A DNA stretch of 64,000 bases from Meira nashicola (GCA_001600355.1 BCJU01000003.1:405321-469320), one strand, 5' to 3'; shown: positions 8,595-18,599, numbered from the stretch's first letter. Program-made: numbers and translations. The notes: generated by a model not told the origin, from the letters alone.

Positions 8595-10892
8595 ATGAGA
8601 ACGTATGCAATGCTTGTTGTAGCAAGTGTTGCTCTCACTTGGGCTTTATTGTTGGTAGGAAATGCATCTTCTAAACCAGTAGAAAGTGTTTCGAAATCGG
8701 CATCATCTTCTGAAGATGATCAAGCATCTTGGACTGCTCCTTCCGCATTTCCAAGTGGAGTATTTAAACATTGGAGAGTAAAACCTGGAAATTTTTCACA
8801 AGAACCAAGACCAGCAATAACAAAGTTTGGATCAGGAGGTTATTATTCTAAAAGTGTTGATCAACCTTTTCCATTGCAAACAGGACCTCCAATCTCAGAC
8901 GCAGTCTTTCCAGAAAAGAAAGAACGAGTACCACACAAGAATTATGCAAAAGAAATTGAAGGAAATATTACATCTTTAATCGAAAATAATTCTACTCAAC
9001 AAACTTCTTGTCAAAAGTGTATTTCAGCTTTACGACTTGGTCAAAAGCTTGCCAAAGCAGCACCACATCATGTTCCTGCCGTTTTGATCGATTTATGTAC
9101 AAAGTATAATTTCACTTCAACAAAATCAGGTTTATCACAAGCAGAAGTATGCAAAAGACAATTTTCGGCTGCTGCTTGGGGTTCTTCACATACTCAATTA
9201 TTGAGTTATGCAAATTTAGAAGGAGAAAATCCAAGTGATGGATTATACCTTTGTTCAAACCTTGTTGGAACTTCTAGTGGTTGCAAAAATCCCGCTCCTA
9301 TCGATTTGAACGCAGATGGTTTCTTAGATAATTGGTTCGGCGGTAAAAGTAAAAGAAATGCAATTCGTAAAAGAAGCGAATCAATCAATCATCTTGACAA
9401 ACGTACAGGACCTGCTCATTTTGATAAAAGAGGGAAAAAGAAACATATGCGTTTATTACACTTTTCCGATATTCACGTCGATCCAAGATTCTTTGTAGGA
9501 GGTGAAGCTGCATGCACTTCTGGACAATGTTGTCGTTCTGATTCTTTCAATTCTACCGTAGCTCTTGCACCGCCTTCAACGCCAGGATCTTATTTAACCG
9601 CAAGTAATATAAGTGAAAAAGCAGTTTATTGGGGTAATTATAAATGTGATTCTCCATGGCCATTAGCAGTTTCAGCAATGCAAAGCGTTAAACATTTAAA
9701 CAAAGGTGAAGATGTTGACATGTCTGTTTATACAGGTGATATGGTCACACATGATTCCGATTGGCATTTAAGTAATGATTTGGTTACTTATACACAACAA
9801 GCCATTTTTGATACAATGAAACATTTCTTGGGTAATGGTCCTGTTTTCAGTGCAATTGGAAATCATGATACTGCACCTTCTGATCAATCATCACCGAACA
9901 ATCTTCCGGATAAAGGACCAAGAGAACAATATTCATACGATTGGGAAAATCTTAAAAGATTATTTGAAGCTGAAGGATGGTTTTCTCATGAAGAAGCTAA
10001 ACAAGTTTCACGTCATTATGGTGGTTATTCAATCAGTCCACGTAAAGGCTTACGTGTGATCACACTTAATACGGACTTTTGGTATAAAGGAAACAGATAT
10101 AATTTCATTCAAACTTCTAATCCTGATCATGGAGGTATTTTACGATTTTTAACAGATGAATTAGAAGCTGCCGAACAAAGAAGAGAACGTGTTTGGATCG
10201 TTGGACATGTTTTAACTGGTTGGGATGGTTCGAATGGATTAAGTGATCCTACAAACCTTTTCTATCAAATTGTTGATCATTACGCTCCACGTACGATCGC
10301 ACACATCTTTTTCGGTCATACACATGAAGATCAATTTAACATTTTTTATGCAAATAATGCAACTCAACCTACAACATTAAATGCAAAAGCAGTTTCATTT
10401 ATGGCACCTTCAATCACGCCAGGTAGTAATGTCAATTCAGCCGTTCGAATTTATACAGTCGATCCTGAAACGTATGAAATTCATGATTACGATCAATTTT
10501 ATACTCAAGTGAACGATTTTTCTGGCTTACCTAAATCACAACATGGACCTGTTTGGAAACATCTTTATTCTGCAAGAGAAACGTATAGTAACTTTTCTTC
10601 TTCTGCCGTTTCAGGTTCGATTGCAAATGGAACAATTAAGTTGACTGAACAAGGTTTTTGGCCTCCTCAGGCACCTTTAAATGCAACTTTTTGGAGTGCT
10701 TTAACGGATGAAATGGAAAAGAGAAATGAATTAGTCACTCAATTTCGACATTATACAGGTCGTGATAGTCCAAGATCACCCAGTTGTGATTCAGGATGTA
10801 TTGCGGCAAATATTTGTTATATGCGTAGTGGAAGTGGTATTATTGGTCAACAATGTCCAAAAGGAGCGCATTATTCTAGTGTACAAAGTTAA
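8595..10892 (+). CDS. Acid sphingomyelinase-like phosphodiesterase (saposin B plus metallophosphatase)
   Basis: Predicted to cleave sphingomyelin or related phosphosphingolipids in an acidic compartment or outside the cell. The start at 8595 is chosen because it puts a signal peptide (MRTYAMLVVASVALTWALLL) at the N-terminus; the protein is then 766 aa. A six-Cys saposin-B domain begins at TSCQKCISAL and runs through VCKRQF and the LCSNL/GCKNP cysteines. The calcineurin-like metallophosphatase core follows: FSDIHVDP near 290, TGDMVTHDSDWH near 380, GNHDTAP near 420, GHVLTGWDG near 536 and FFGHTHEDQF near 573, which together supply the metal ligands. C-terminal Cys-rich tail. Many N-x-S/T sites are consistent with secretion. 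Lipid specificity is not shown by the sequence. Confidence 0.92.
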   Translation: MRTYAMLVVASVALTWALLLVGNASSKPVESVSKSASSSEDDQASWTAPSAFPSGVFKHWRVKPGNFSQEPRPAITKFGSGGYYSKSVDQPFPLQTGPPISDAVFPEKKERVPHKNYAKEIEGNITSLIENNSTQQTSCQKCISALRLGQKLAKAAPHHVPAVLIDLCTKYNFTSTKSGLSQAEVCKRQFSAAAWGSSHTQLLSYANLEGENPSDGLYLCSNLVGTSSGCKNPAPIDLNADGFLDNWFGGKSKRNAIRKRSESINHLDKRTGPAHFDKRGKKKHMRLLHFSDIHVDPRFFVGGEAACTSGQCCRSDSFNSTVALAPPSTPGSYLTASNISEKAVYWGNYKCDSPWPLAVSAMQSVKHLNKGEDVDMSVYTGDMVTHDSDWHLSNDLVTYTQQAIFDTMKHFLGNGPVFSAIGNHDTAPSDQSSPNNLPDKGPREQYSYDWENLKRLFEAEGWFSHEEAKQVSRHYGGYSISPRKGLRVITLNTDFWYKGNRYNFIQTSNPDHGGILRFLTDELEAAEQRRERVWIVGHVLTGWDGSNGLSDPTNLFYQIVDHYAPRTIAHIFFGHTHEDQFNIFYANNATQPTTLNAKAVSFMAPSITPGSNVNSAVRIYTVDPETYEIHDYDQFYTQVNDFSGLPKSQHGPVWKHLYSARETYSNFSSSAVSGSIANGTIKLTEQGFWPPQAPLNATFWSALTDEMEKRNELVTQFRHYTGRDSPRSPSCDSGCIAANICYMRSGSGIIGQQCPKGAHYSSVQS

Positions 10893-10932
10893 TTGAAATC
10901 CTTTATAGAAGAAATTATTAATCAAATATACA

Positions 10933-12156
10933 TCATTGCAAAGCACTTATATTTGCACTTAACTTTTCACCAAAAAGCATTTGTCGAACCACTTTGCCCG
11001 TTCCTAATCCCAGCGTAATACCCCAACAGCTATGACCTGCAGCAACAAAAATACCCGTAGATTGATCTCCAGCAATAATTGGACCAGAACGTGAGATTGG
11101 TAAATAACATGCTTGTTCTTTTTCAATTTTTGCACCTGTTTCGATTGAAAGATGAGAAGGTGATAAATGCGAAACTACTTCTATCAAGTTTTTCGTATGA
11201 GATTTGTCAAACGTAACTTCAGTTGCCGAAGGAGGTAGTGGTACATCATCCGATTCACCACAAGCATATACCGTTCCATCTTCACGACAATAAACTTCTG
11301 GGGCTCCAGCTGCTTGTCCTGTTCGAGCGGTAGAAGAACCTTTACGCATATAATGCATATCGGTAAATAAACAATGTGCGGTTGTAGGTTGTGGAGCTTT
11401 AATTACGATCGAATGTGCTCTTGATCCAGTGATTTGCATTGCATTTCGTAGATATCTTGGAATGTTCTTTTGTGTGGCGGCGGGTAATAATGTTTTGATC
11501 AACTTTCCTGTCCATGGTCCAGCAGCTACGACAACGTCTGTGATTGGTAGAGTTTCTTGTTCTTTGCTATTGATGTTCTGAATTGCAAGACCTTTAACAT
11601 GACCAGAATCATCAATTTCCAATCGCTCTGCTCTTGTAGAACACAAAACGTTCACATTTCCTTTCCCAAGAGCTTTAGCTTGTTCTACTAAATGTTCAAC
11701 AAGTGGGAGTGGTGTAGCTTGAGCAGTAGTTCCATTTCCTCCCATATTTGATGCACTAATCACATGTTTACCATTTAACCATCCTTTTAATTCATCAGGA
11801 CATTTGTTTCGTGTTTTGCTATCATCAAATCCTATCGAAATGGTTTCTACATTTCTATAACCCCATTTCTTTTCACCTCCATCAGATTCGGCTAATTGAC
11901 GATGTAAATCAAAACTTAATCTTGCCAAAGAAGCTGTATCAGCACCATGCCAATCTAAGGCTAAAAATCCTCCACTTTTTCCTGATGCTGCAGGTGCTAC
12001 ATTAGGAGCTTCTTCGATCAAACTGATTTGTGTATTTGCCGGTAATCCGTCTTTGACGAGGTAGTATAATGTTGAACATCCTATAATTCCACCTCCTATG
12101 ATGGCTATATGCCTTGAATCATTTGAAATAGAAGGCATGATTGTACGACTTAACAA
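10933..12156 (-). CDS. FAD-dependent oxidoreductase of the DAO superfamily, Tda3-like
   Basis: The 407-aa protein opens with a Rossmann dinucleotide-binding motif, IAIIGGGIIGCSTLYYL, followed by an acidic strand end (LIEEAP) and SGKSGGFLALDWH. The late block GIFVAAGHSCWGITLGLGTGKVV is the C-terminal FAD-contact region typical of glycine/D-amino-acid-oxidase-like flavoproteins. The overall pattern resembles the fungal Tda3 family, which in budding yeast has been linked to late endosome-to-Golgi traffic; the substrate of that family is unclear. A second possible start, seven codons in (MPSISND), is equally plausible. No signal peptide or peroxisomal tripeptide is seen. Divergent from the GH5 gene, with 323 bp between them. 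Confidence 0.85.
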   Translation of the reverse strand: MLSRTIMPSISNDSRHIAIIGGGIIGCSTLYYLVKDGLPANTQISLIEEAPNVAPAASGKSGGFLALDWHGADTASLARLSFDLHRQLAESDGGEKKWGYRNVETISIGFDDSKTRNKCPDELKGWLNGKHVISASNMGGNGTTAQATPLPLVEHLVEQAKALGKGNVNVLCSTRAERLEIDDSGHVKGLAIQNINSKEQETLPITDVVVAAGPWTGKLIKTLLPAATQKNIPRYLRNAMQITGSRAHSIVIKAPQPTTAHCLFTDMHYMRKGSSTARTGQAAGAPEVYCREDGTVYACGESDDVPLPPSATEVTFDKSHTKNLIEVVSHLSPSHLSIETGAKIEKEQACYLPISRSGPIIAGDQSTGIFVAAGHSCWGITLGLGTGKVVRQMLFGEKLSANISALQ

Positions 12157-12479
12157 AAGTCTAGTGGGAAGAATGATGATGAAAAACCTTCCAAAAGAGT
12201 TGATGGTGTTGATGTGAAACTTTTAAGTGGCGAAGGTATGAAGTTAGTAGAAATATTCCAAAGCTGCGTTACTAGCGTCTATAGACGGGAACTTTTTATT
12301 TAATATGCGCCGACGCCGGCGTGGAGGCATGATTCAAGTTGACTGCTCTGGTACAGTGTTGCATGCATGAAAATTGCACAGCATCAAACATGCATTTCCA
12401 GGTATGCCACATTCTTAAACGTGCGTGTTGTTCTTTCTTATTGAAACTGTCAAATCACCATCATCATCACATTGTAAGG
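12157..12479. promoter_or_regulatory. Divergent promoter region, Tda3-like / GH5
   Basis: 323 bp. It contains a perfect 10-bp palindrome ACGCCGGCGT at 12313-12322. An ATG at 12339 in frame with GH5 adds 47 codons, including a run of His codons, and is probably leader rather than protein. Confidence 0.4.
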
Positions 12480-14045
12480 ATGGACAAATTATTTGATAAG
12501 ATAGGCAAAAAAGCTGCTAATTTTGGTCAAAGTGGTCGTTCAAACGGTAGTCAATCCAATCAAGCAAGAGAAGAATGGCAAGATGCTGCATATAATGAAC
12601 CTCCAAACAAACATCAAATATATACTTATCGCAAACAAAGAGGTGTGAATTTAGGTAGCTTGTTCACGTTGGAAACATGGCTTACACCTAGCTTATTCGA
12701 AGGCGTTCAAGGAGCAAATAGTGAATTTGATTTGTGTAATGCACTTGATGAAAATACCGTTCGTCAAAGGTTAGAACGACATTGGAACTCATTTGTCAAT
12801 CAAGGAGATTGGCAATGGATGAAAGGAAATGGAATAAATACTGTTCGTTTACCGATTTCATATTATCACTTTTTACCGGGTCATCCTGATTCATCTGTAA
12901 AAGGATTAATGGCTGATACAGAGTATGAACGTTTCAGTCCTATTTATCAAAATGCTCATCAATGCATTCTCAATATCATTCAAGCAGCAGGTCAACATGG
13001 CATTGGCGTTTTGATAGATTTACATGGAGCTCCAGGTGGACAAAATGGCGAAGGTCATTGTGGTTTATCAACAGGAAAAGCAACTTTTTTTGAAAAGAGT
13101 AAACATCGAAAGAATACAATTGCAATCCTTTTGGCCATTGCTGCAACAATTACACAATACGATAACGTGATCGGATTAGAATTGATCAATGAACCACAAA
13201 ATCATCAAAAGTTACCAGGTTGGTATGCAGAAGCAGTTCATGAAATTTGCGAAAAGTACGGTACCCGATTACCACTCTACCTTGGTGACTGCTGGAGTGT
13301 AGAACAATATGCTCAATTATTAGCACAAAATCGACATGTAGGATTTTTGGTAATGGATCATCATTTATATAGATGTTTTACGCCACAAGATCATTCAAAG
13401 TCTGCCAAACAACATGCCGAAGAAATTCATCCCTCAAATGGGGGACCTTCTTTAGGACTGTTGAGCAATGCATCAGAAAAGCTAGAAGGCGATTTTGTCA
13501 TTGGCGAATGGTCTGCAGCATTGCATCATACAAGCTTGCAAGGATTACCGAGTCATCAAGACGGTCAAAGAGAATGGGCTTATGCACAATTGGAAGCATA
13601 TCATCAAAAGTGTGGCGGCTTCTACTTTTGGACATTGAAAAAAGAAGGTCCACCAGATGCAGGTTGGTGCCTTTATTCGGCGGTAGAGCAGGGCGTTCTG
13701 CCTTCCGGTCTGGGTGCACCACATGCTTCCAAACCTTTTGATCAATTAACATCTTTGGGTGAATCAGAATCATCAAAAGCTCATGAAGGTCATGTCAATT
13801 ATTGGAATTCACATGCCGATGGAAAGCCAATGAACCACGACAAATTCAAAATTGGCTTTCAACAGATTTGGGCAGATTGTCTAGCATTCTATCAATCCGA
13901 CGCAAGTCAAATCGGATTCTCTGGCAGATGGATTGAACAACGTGCTAAAGCATACTCTAAACAATTCGGAAGCGAAGGAGAATGGGAGTACGTGCATGGT
14001 GCCAAACAAGCCTGTCAAGCATTCAATCATGCTATTCACTCTTGA
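12480..14045 (+). CDS. GH5 exo-beta-1,3-glucanase-like, intracellular type (Exg3-like)
   Basis: GH5 retaining glycosidase of 521 aa, start ATG at 12480 (MDKLFDKIGKKAANF). It has RGVNLGSLFTLETWLTP near 60-75, GINTVRLPISYYHF, VLIDLHGAPGGQNG, the acid/base LELINEPQN near 234-241, a DHHLYRCF segment, and the nucleophile in VIGEWSAAL near 340. GGFYFWTLKKEG is the usual aromatic floor. There is no signal peptide, unlike the secreted glucanases; fission-yeast Exg3 is a cytoplasmic relative with the same opening motif. Substrate is inferred from the family: beta-1,3-glucan or a glucoside, and related fungal GH5 enzymes act on glycosylceramide or sterol glucosides, so that remains open. Confidence 0.88.
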   Translation: MDKLFDKIGKKAANFGQSGRSNGSQSNQAREEWQDAAYNEPPNKHQIYTYRKQRGVNLGSLFTLETWLTPSLFEGVQGANSEFDLCNALDENTVRQRLERHWNSFVNQGDWQWMKGNGINTVRLPISYYHFLPGHPDSSVKGLMADTEYERFSPIYQNAHQCILNIIQAAGQHGIGVLIDLHGAPGGQNGEGHCGLSTGKATFFEKSKHRKNTIAILLAIAATITQYDNVIGLELINEPQNHQKLPGWYAEAVHEICEKYGTRLPLYLGDCWSVEQYAQLLAQNRHVGFLVMDHHLYRCFTPQDHSKSAKQHAEEIHPSNGGPSLGLLSNASEKLEGDFVIGEWSAALHHTSLQGLPSHQDGQREWAYAQLEAYHQKCGGFYFWTLKKEGPPDAGWCLYSAVEQGVLPSGLGAPHASKPFDQLTSLGESESSKAHEGHVNYWNSHADGKPMNHDKFKIGFQQIWADCLAFYQSDASQIGFSGRWIEQRAKAYSKQFGSEGEWEYVHGAKQACQAFNHAIHS

Positions 14046-14737
14046 ATACTTCTTATCCTTGTACATATATCTTAGTAAAAATAGCAATCTCTAATCCACT
14101 TTCAGCCAAAGCGAGAAGTGAACTGTATGGGATCTCATGATTGTTTTGAATCGTGAAATCCAACAGTCCATCCTAGTTTGAGAAGATTCTCAATCTTAAG
14201 AATCGCTAGCCACAAATGCAAGAGGGACCTTCTCGATACTATCATTAAGCACAGTATTTCATTATTCTCATCGCTAATCAAACCTTGTTTTTACTTATGC
14301 GGAATAATGTATTGGACTGCTCTTAAAGGTCAAACAAAGCTTGTAACGATAATATTCATTTTTCTGAAAAGGCGTAAGGTCAATACCGCAAGGTATACTT
14401 ACCATTCGAAGAAAGAGAAATCTACATGATAATGGCAACTGACTAAGTATGATTTTTATTATTAGATGATAAAGGCAAGTGACTAAGTATGATCATTATT
14501 ATTATTATTAGAATACCTTAGTGAGACTTATTAGTAGGCAGGCAGGTCAGGTGATTGATTAAATAATATTGTATTGAAATGTTGTACTGAGTAGTGATTA
14601 CATAAGTTGCTTAGTCAACAAAAAAAATCAAAACACCTGGGCGTCTGAGCTCCTTAGAGCCCAGAGCCCAGGGAAAAACCCAGGGGCACCTTTCAGATTG
14701 ATTTTGGGTTTTGTATTGGATCGCGCATGCAAAGCTC

Positions 14738-14873
14738 TTTCGAACTTCACGGGAACCATTTCTTTGGCAAGCCAAAGAGGTAAGGCAGGTGTTTTTTTGA
14801 TCAGACCTTTCGATCGTCACGGGTACCATCTGCTCGGCAAGCCTCACAGGTAAGGCGGTGGTTGGTTGAAAGG
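14738..14873. repeat. Two diverged 68-bp direct repeats
   Basis: Two units start at 14738 (TTTCGAACTTCACGGGAACC) and 14806 (TTTCGATCGTCACGGGTACC). Both continue through CGGCAAGCC/TGGCAAGCC and AGGTAAGGC. The spacing is 68 bp. Single-base ambiguity follows at 14874, suggesting a hard-to-assemble repeat. Confidence 0.7.
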
Positions 14874-14945
14874 NGCCCCGTAAAAGAGGATGTAATGTGA
14901 TAAAGTTGTCAAATGTTGATTGAATGTACTCACCTCTGATTGCTT

Positions 14946-15037
14946 GATTGATGGCAAAGATTGCTGGATGTCGATTGATGGCGAAGGTTGTCGGATGCTG
15001 ATTGATGGAGAAGGGTTGGTGGAGATTGTCGAATGTT
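14946..15037. repeat. 27-bp tandem repeat, two full copies plus a longer third
   Basis: Units begin GATTGATGG at 14946, 14973 and 15000. The first two are 27 bp each and differ at a few positions. The third is expanded to about 38 bp. 27 bp is a multiple of three, so one minus-strand frame reads nine-residue repeats. Confidence 0.7.
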
Positions 15038-15077
15038 GATTTGATGATTGTAGCGACCTTGATAACGAATAGCGAAA

Positions 15078-15262
15078 NNNNNNNNNNNNNNNNNNNNNNN
15101 NNNNNNNNNNNNNNNNNNNNNNNNNNNNNNNNNNNNNNNNNNNNNNNNNNNNNNNNNNNNNNNNNNNNNNNNNNNNNNNNNNNNNNNNNNNNNNNNNNNN
15201 NNNNNNNNNNNNNNNNNNNNNNNNNNNNNNNNNNNNNNNNNNNNNNNNNNNNNNNNNNNNNN
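15078..15262. other. Assembly gap (185 N)
   Basis: A continuous run of N inside the repeat-bearing region. Content and true length are unknown. Confidence 0.99.
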
Positions 15263-15769
15263 TGCTTATGTAATTGATTGCCAAACAGATCGATTGGCCA
15301 CCACCAATTACCTTGCACAGAGAGTTCAGATTGCCTACTCGATCCCAAATCGTAAGCTTGTTCGTTTCATGGTAAACGACTTTGATTGTTGCTTGAACTT
15401 TGATGGAAAGCGCAACAAATTGTACGAGCATCTTGTCTGCTGTACTTTTGGGGAACGAGTCTGGCAAATCTTGTTGTTGTTGTGGAACTGTTGCGTTTGC
15501 TGTGACTTCTTGAGTAGCAAATGGNTTTGAAGCGACTTTGAAAAAGTCTTGAACTTTGCGATACATAAAGTTGACTGCATCGCAGATTTGAAGGATCACG
15601 TCGTGAGAAATGAAGATGAACATGTTTGGAAGATGAAGTCTGGCGACAAAAGAAGAAGATGGTAATGAAGTGTGCGGTAAAGCGAAGTGTAGTTCGAGTG
15701 AACGATGTCTCAAAAAAAGGGATGATTTTTAATGATGGCGGGAAGAAAGTAGAAGTTGGGGATGCGAGA

Positions 15770-16318
15770 ATGGGTTTTATTGATTTTCATTCATGCGATT
15801 AGCTTCTGCGTGTAGAATTGTGAACAAACTTCAACTTGAGCTTACTGATGGGCTATATGCTTTTCGTCAATCGATACCCATCAACCTTGTTGCTGATCCG
15901 GTTCATCCGACAGTACCAAATTCAACGCTCACTGGCCCATCCAATGAAACAGGCAAAATCCAATTCTCCTTCTAAACAAGCCTGCCTGCCTGCCCTGCCA
16001 GCGTGCACATCCTGTAAGAGCGTCGACTGTCCAATGGGATGAAACGTAGTATGGCCGATGAAGTTATAATCATTCAAAGAACCATATCGAGAATGACGGA
16101 GCAGGAACCAATACCTTCTGCAGGCTAGACAGTAGCATGTATCGATCAATATCACTTGATCTGTTGCTCACATTTGCTGACCGGTCGGTGCCATACCCGT
16201 CGGATAGAATTCAGTAACACATTGGACAAGTCCGCATTGACATTTTCATTGGAATCCTGTTGTTGGTCGAAGGTACAGTAGATTAAATAAGCAGACGACA
16301 CAATCGGTGCGCTATATT
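15770..16318 (+). repeat. Dispersed repeat, copy 1 (LTR-like or other TE-derived)
   Basis: About 550 bp that reappears in inverted orientation at about 63298-63998. Shared ends are TGGGTTTTATTGA at the left and CAATCGGTGCGCTAT at the right. Shared internal blocks include CATTCATGCGATTAGCTTCT, AAACAGGCAAAATCCAATTC and CTGCAGGCTAGACAGTAGCA-like sequence. Short frames in both copies translate to similar peptides, but no transposase, integrase or polymerase is present. The TGGG end faces the gap-containing region in both copies, as expected if an element interior lies on that side. Clear TG...CA termini and target duplications were not found, so LTR status is unproven. Confidence 0.75.
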
Positions 16319-16476
16319 TGGATACCCTACGTGATTATGATAGTGCGAAGCCCGTAGTACCGGTTTTAAGGAAATGTGATGTCTCCGTTCCGCGTATACG
16401 CGTTATAGGCCAACTAGGCTAACTTCATTTTAAGCTATCACTTCTACTTCACCTTTCACCATCCTAATCATAAACA

Positions 16477-17484
16477 ATGTCAGGCTCTTTAACTTCTGCT
16501 GAATTGGCCAAATATCATAAAGACGGATATTTGGTCATTCCAAACTTTTTTGATCCTGAACCGATATTACAACATGCCAAAGATCTTATTCATGCATTCG
16601 ATCCAATAGGTCATCCGATGACTAAATTTAGCACAGGTGGAGAAGAAGGAGTAAAAGAAGATGGAGAAGAGCATGTTGGTGACAGATACTTTTTAGAAAG
16701 TGGTGATAAGATTCGTTATTTCTTAGAAGAAGATTCTATAGGCCCGGATGGTAAACTCAATCGATCGCCTGATCTTTGTGTGAATAAATGCGGTCATGCG
16801 TTACATAGTTTGGATCCAATCTTTCATCAATTAACATTTTCGGAAAAGGTACAAAATTTGATTAAATCCTTAGAAGCATTCTCAACGCCAAAATGTCTGC
16901 AATCGATGGTAATCTGTAAACAACCTTCGATCGGTGGTGCAGTTCCGCCTCATAATGATTCAACGTTTTTATACACTTCTCCTCCTAGTGCAACTGGACT
17001 TTGGTTTGCATTAGAAGATTGTACAACGACAAATGGATGCTTATCGTTTATTCCAGGATCACACAGATGGCAAAAAGGATCAAGTAAACCAAATCTCAAA
17101 GCACCAAGACCGCAAAACGAGAGGGGAGAGATAAGGCAAACGTATGGAGATCCACGTGGTGTAAATAAAAGATTTATTCGATCTGATCCTAAGAATGTTA
17201 ATGCAGGAACTCATTTCGAAACATTATCAGAACAAGAAGAGGAGTCATGGGATGAAAATAGAGCTTCAATTGAAGCATGCAAAGCGGGAACGTTGGTTCT
17301 CATTCATGGATCGGTAATGCACAAAAGTGAAAAGAATAAAAGTGACAAAAGCAGATACATTTATACTTTCCATTGCATAGAAGGCGATTCTTCGAAAGCA
17401 GATTATGATTCCCGAAATTGGTTACAACCTTCGAAAGAGATGCCATTCAGTGAATTGTACAATCCCCCTGCATTGAAAGCTTGA
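16477..17484 (+). CDS. Phytanoyl-CoA dioxygenase family protein (PHYHD1-like)
   Basis: Fe(II)/2-oxoglutarate-dependent oxygenase of 335 aa. Iron ligands are visible as HND in AVPPHNDSTFLYTSPPS near residue 160 and the distal His in VLIHGSVMHKSEKN near 275-285; a following Arg (SRYIYTFH) is placed to bind 2-oxoglutarate. TGLWFALEDCTTTNGCLSF and IPGSHRW are the conserved strand and turn of the PHYHD1 subgroup. No peroxisomal targeting signal is seen at the C-terminus (PPALKA), so phytanoyl-CoA itself is an uncertain substrate; PHYHD1-type enzymes are not known to act on it. Single exon. Confidence 0.88.
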   Translation: MSGSLTSAELAKYHKDGYLVIPNFFDPEPILQHAKDLIHAFDPIGHPMTKFSTGGEEGVKEDGEEHVGDRYFLESGDKIRYFLEEDSIGPDGKLNRSPDLCVNKCGHALHSLDPIFHQLTFSEKVQNLIKSLEAFSTPKCLQSMVICKQPSIGGAVPPHNDSTFLYTSPPSATGLWFALEDCTTTNGCLSFIPGSHRWQKGSSKPNLKAPRPQNERGEIRQTYGDPRGVNKRFIRSDPKNVNAGTHFETLSEQEEESWDENRASIEACKAGTLVLIHGSVMHKSEKNKSDKSRYIYTFHCIEGDSSKADYDSRNWLQPSKEMPFSELYNPPALKA

Positions 17485-17612
17485 TATATACCTGTACCTG
17501 TATCTATACCTATCCTAGTTGAAATATGATAAGGGTCTTATCCCCTTTAGCGTATTATCACGCGCCTAACTTACTCCACATCCTTCTGTTTTGCTACCAT
17601 CATCTATTCGTA

Positions 17613-18599
17613 ATGGCACCTCGTCTTCGAGTATCAGCTGGTCCTTCAGTGGATAAATTATCATTAATTCGGGTAAATGATGAAGATCATCCATTGACGA
17701 TTAAAACAGACGATTTTGTAGGTCGATTGACTGTACGTATTCAAGGTTTTACTGGCATTCGACCTGGCGCAAATGATGAAGATGAAGCAGCATCAGATGT
17801 AGAAACGCATTATTTTGAGCATTCTTATGCTAAAGGATGTACTTGGTCCATTCAAGTTCAAGGTAAATTCAAAGAAGAAATTTCTGTCGATAATCTGATG
17901 TATGGAAATCAATTTGATAAACCGATTCGTGATCGACTTCCTTGGGGTACATCGGTAGCATTACGTGCTATTAACATCATCGATCCAAATTTACAACATG
18001 ATTTATACGCAGATCAACCTTGGGCATTTGGACCTTTAGTTACAAGTATGACGAGGGTCAACGTGGAAAGAAAGCAAGAAGAACCGGCAGAAGATTTTAA
18101 GGATTGGCCTGCATTCCCTGCCGGTCGTTCAGAAGATGATTACGTACAGGAAGATACTTCTGTACTCCTATGCAAAAACGATAAAGGTGACTTGCTTGAA
18201 GAAATTGAAGAGAATGGATTCGCAGATTCGCACACTTTAACACAACTCAAAGATACCGCTTCCGGTCATACTCATCGAGCCCGCCTTTGGGGTAATCAAT
18301 CTGTTCGTCAAGCTGGCAAAGTTACACCAAATGACATTGTGTCATTAGCATTCGATAATGGTTTCATCGATTTTAATACTTTAAGGGTTGTCTTACCCTA
18401 TACAGGTGGAATGGGTTTCGATTTGCAAAAGTATTGGGATGGACAACCGGTTCGATATTATTGCAAAAATGGTCAAACTGGAAAGGTGTTTTATATAATA
18501 GAGTGAGTAAGAATTCGGATCAAGGATATACACTTGAACTTTACTGACTTTCTCCTTTTGATCAATAACAGGTTCCAAATCGTAGAAAAGGACGAATAG
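17613..18599 (+). CDS. DUF1769 family protein, two exons
   Basis: Exon 1 is 17613-18502 and exon 2 is 18572-18599; the 69-nt intron (18503-18571) has donor GTGAGT, a TACTGAC branch-like site and acceptor ACAG. Without splicing the protein stops at VFYIIE; the join gives the extra tail FQIVEKDE, which matches the hydrophobic end expected in this family. The start at 17613 (MAPRLRVSAG) is preferred over an in-frame ATG at 17526. Family features: LRVSAGPS at the start, FVGRLTVRIQGFTG, CTWSIQVQGKFKEE, NLMYGNQFDKPIRDRLPWG, and DLYADQPWAFGPLVTSM. DUF1769 proteins are fungal and their function is unknown. Confidence 0.85.

Larger units (their letters stand above)
14844..15713 (-). other. Uncharacterised reading frame interrupted by the gap
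   Basis: On the minus strand a frame opens at 15713 (or at an inner ATG giving MFIFISHDVILQICDAV) and stays open up to the N run, then continues after it as a Ser/Gln/Pro-rich stretch. The frame also crosses the single N at 15525. I recognise no domain. The 27-bp repeats encode a short INRHP-type peptide repeat in the alternative minus frame. This could be the interior of a mobile element flanked by the repeat at 15770-16318, a degraded gene, or non-coding. Confidence 0.2.
14046..16476. other. Gene-poor, repeat-bearing region with assembly gap
   Basis: 2.4 kb between GH5 and PhyH genes. It contains 68-bp and 27-bp direct repeats (14738-14873 and 14946-15037), a run of 185 N at 15078-15262, single N at 14874 and 15525, an uncertain minus-strand reading frame (14844-15713), and a dispersed repeat at about 15770-16318. 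The final 150 bp is the PhyH promoter and contains the 12-bp palindrome CGCGTATACGCG at 16391-16402. Confidence 0.7.

Noticed and set aside
12339..12479. 47-codon extension of the GH5 protein containing a His run
   Set aside because: No similarity to GH5 proteins and composition unlike coding sequence; ATG at 12480 starts a typical N-terminus.
15793..16155. Short open frames inside the dispersed repeat (and the matching ones at 63575-63976)
   Set aside because: Peptides are conserved only because the DNA is repeated; several frames are open at once and none shows a domain.
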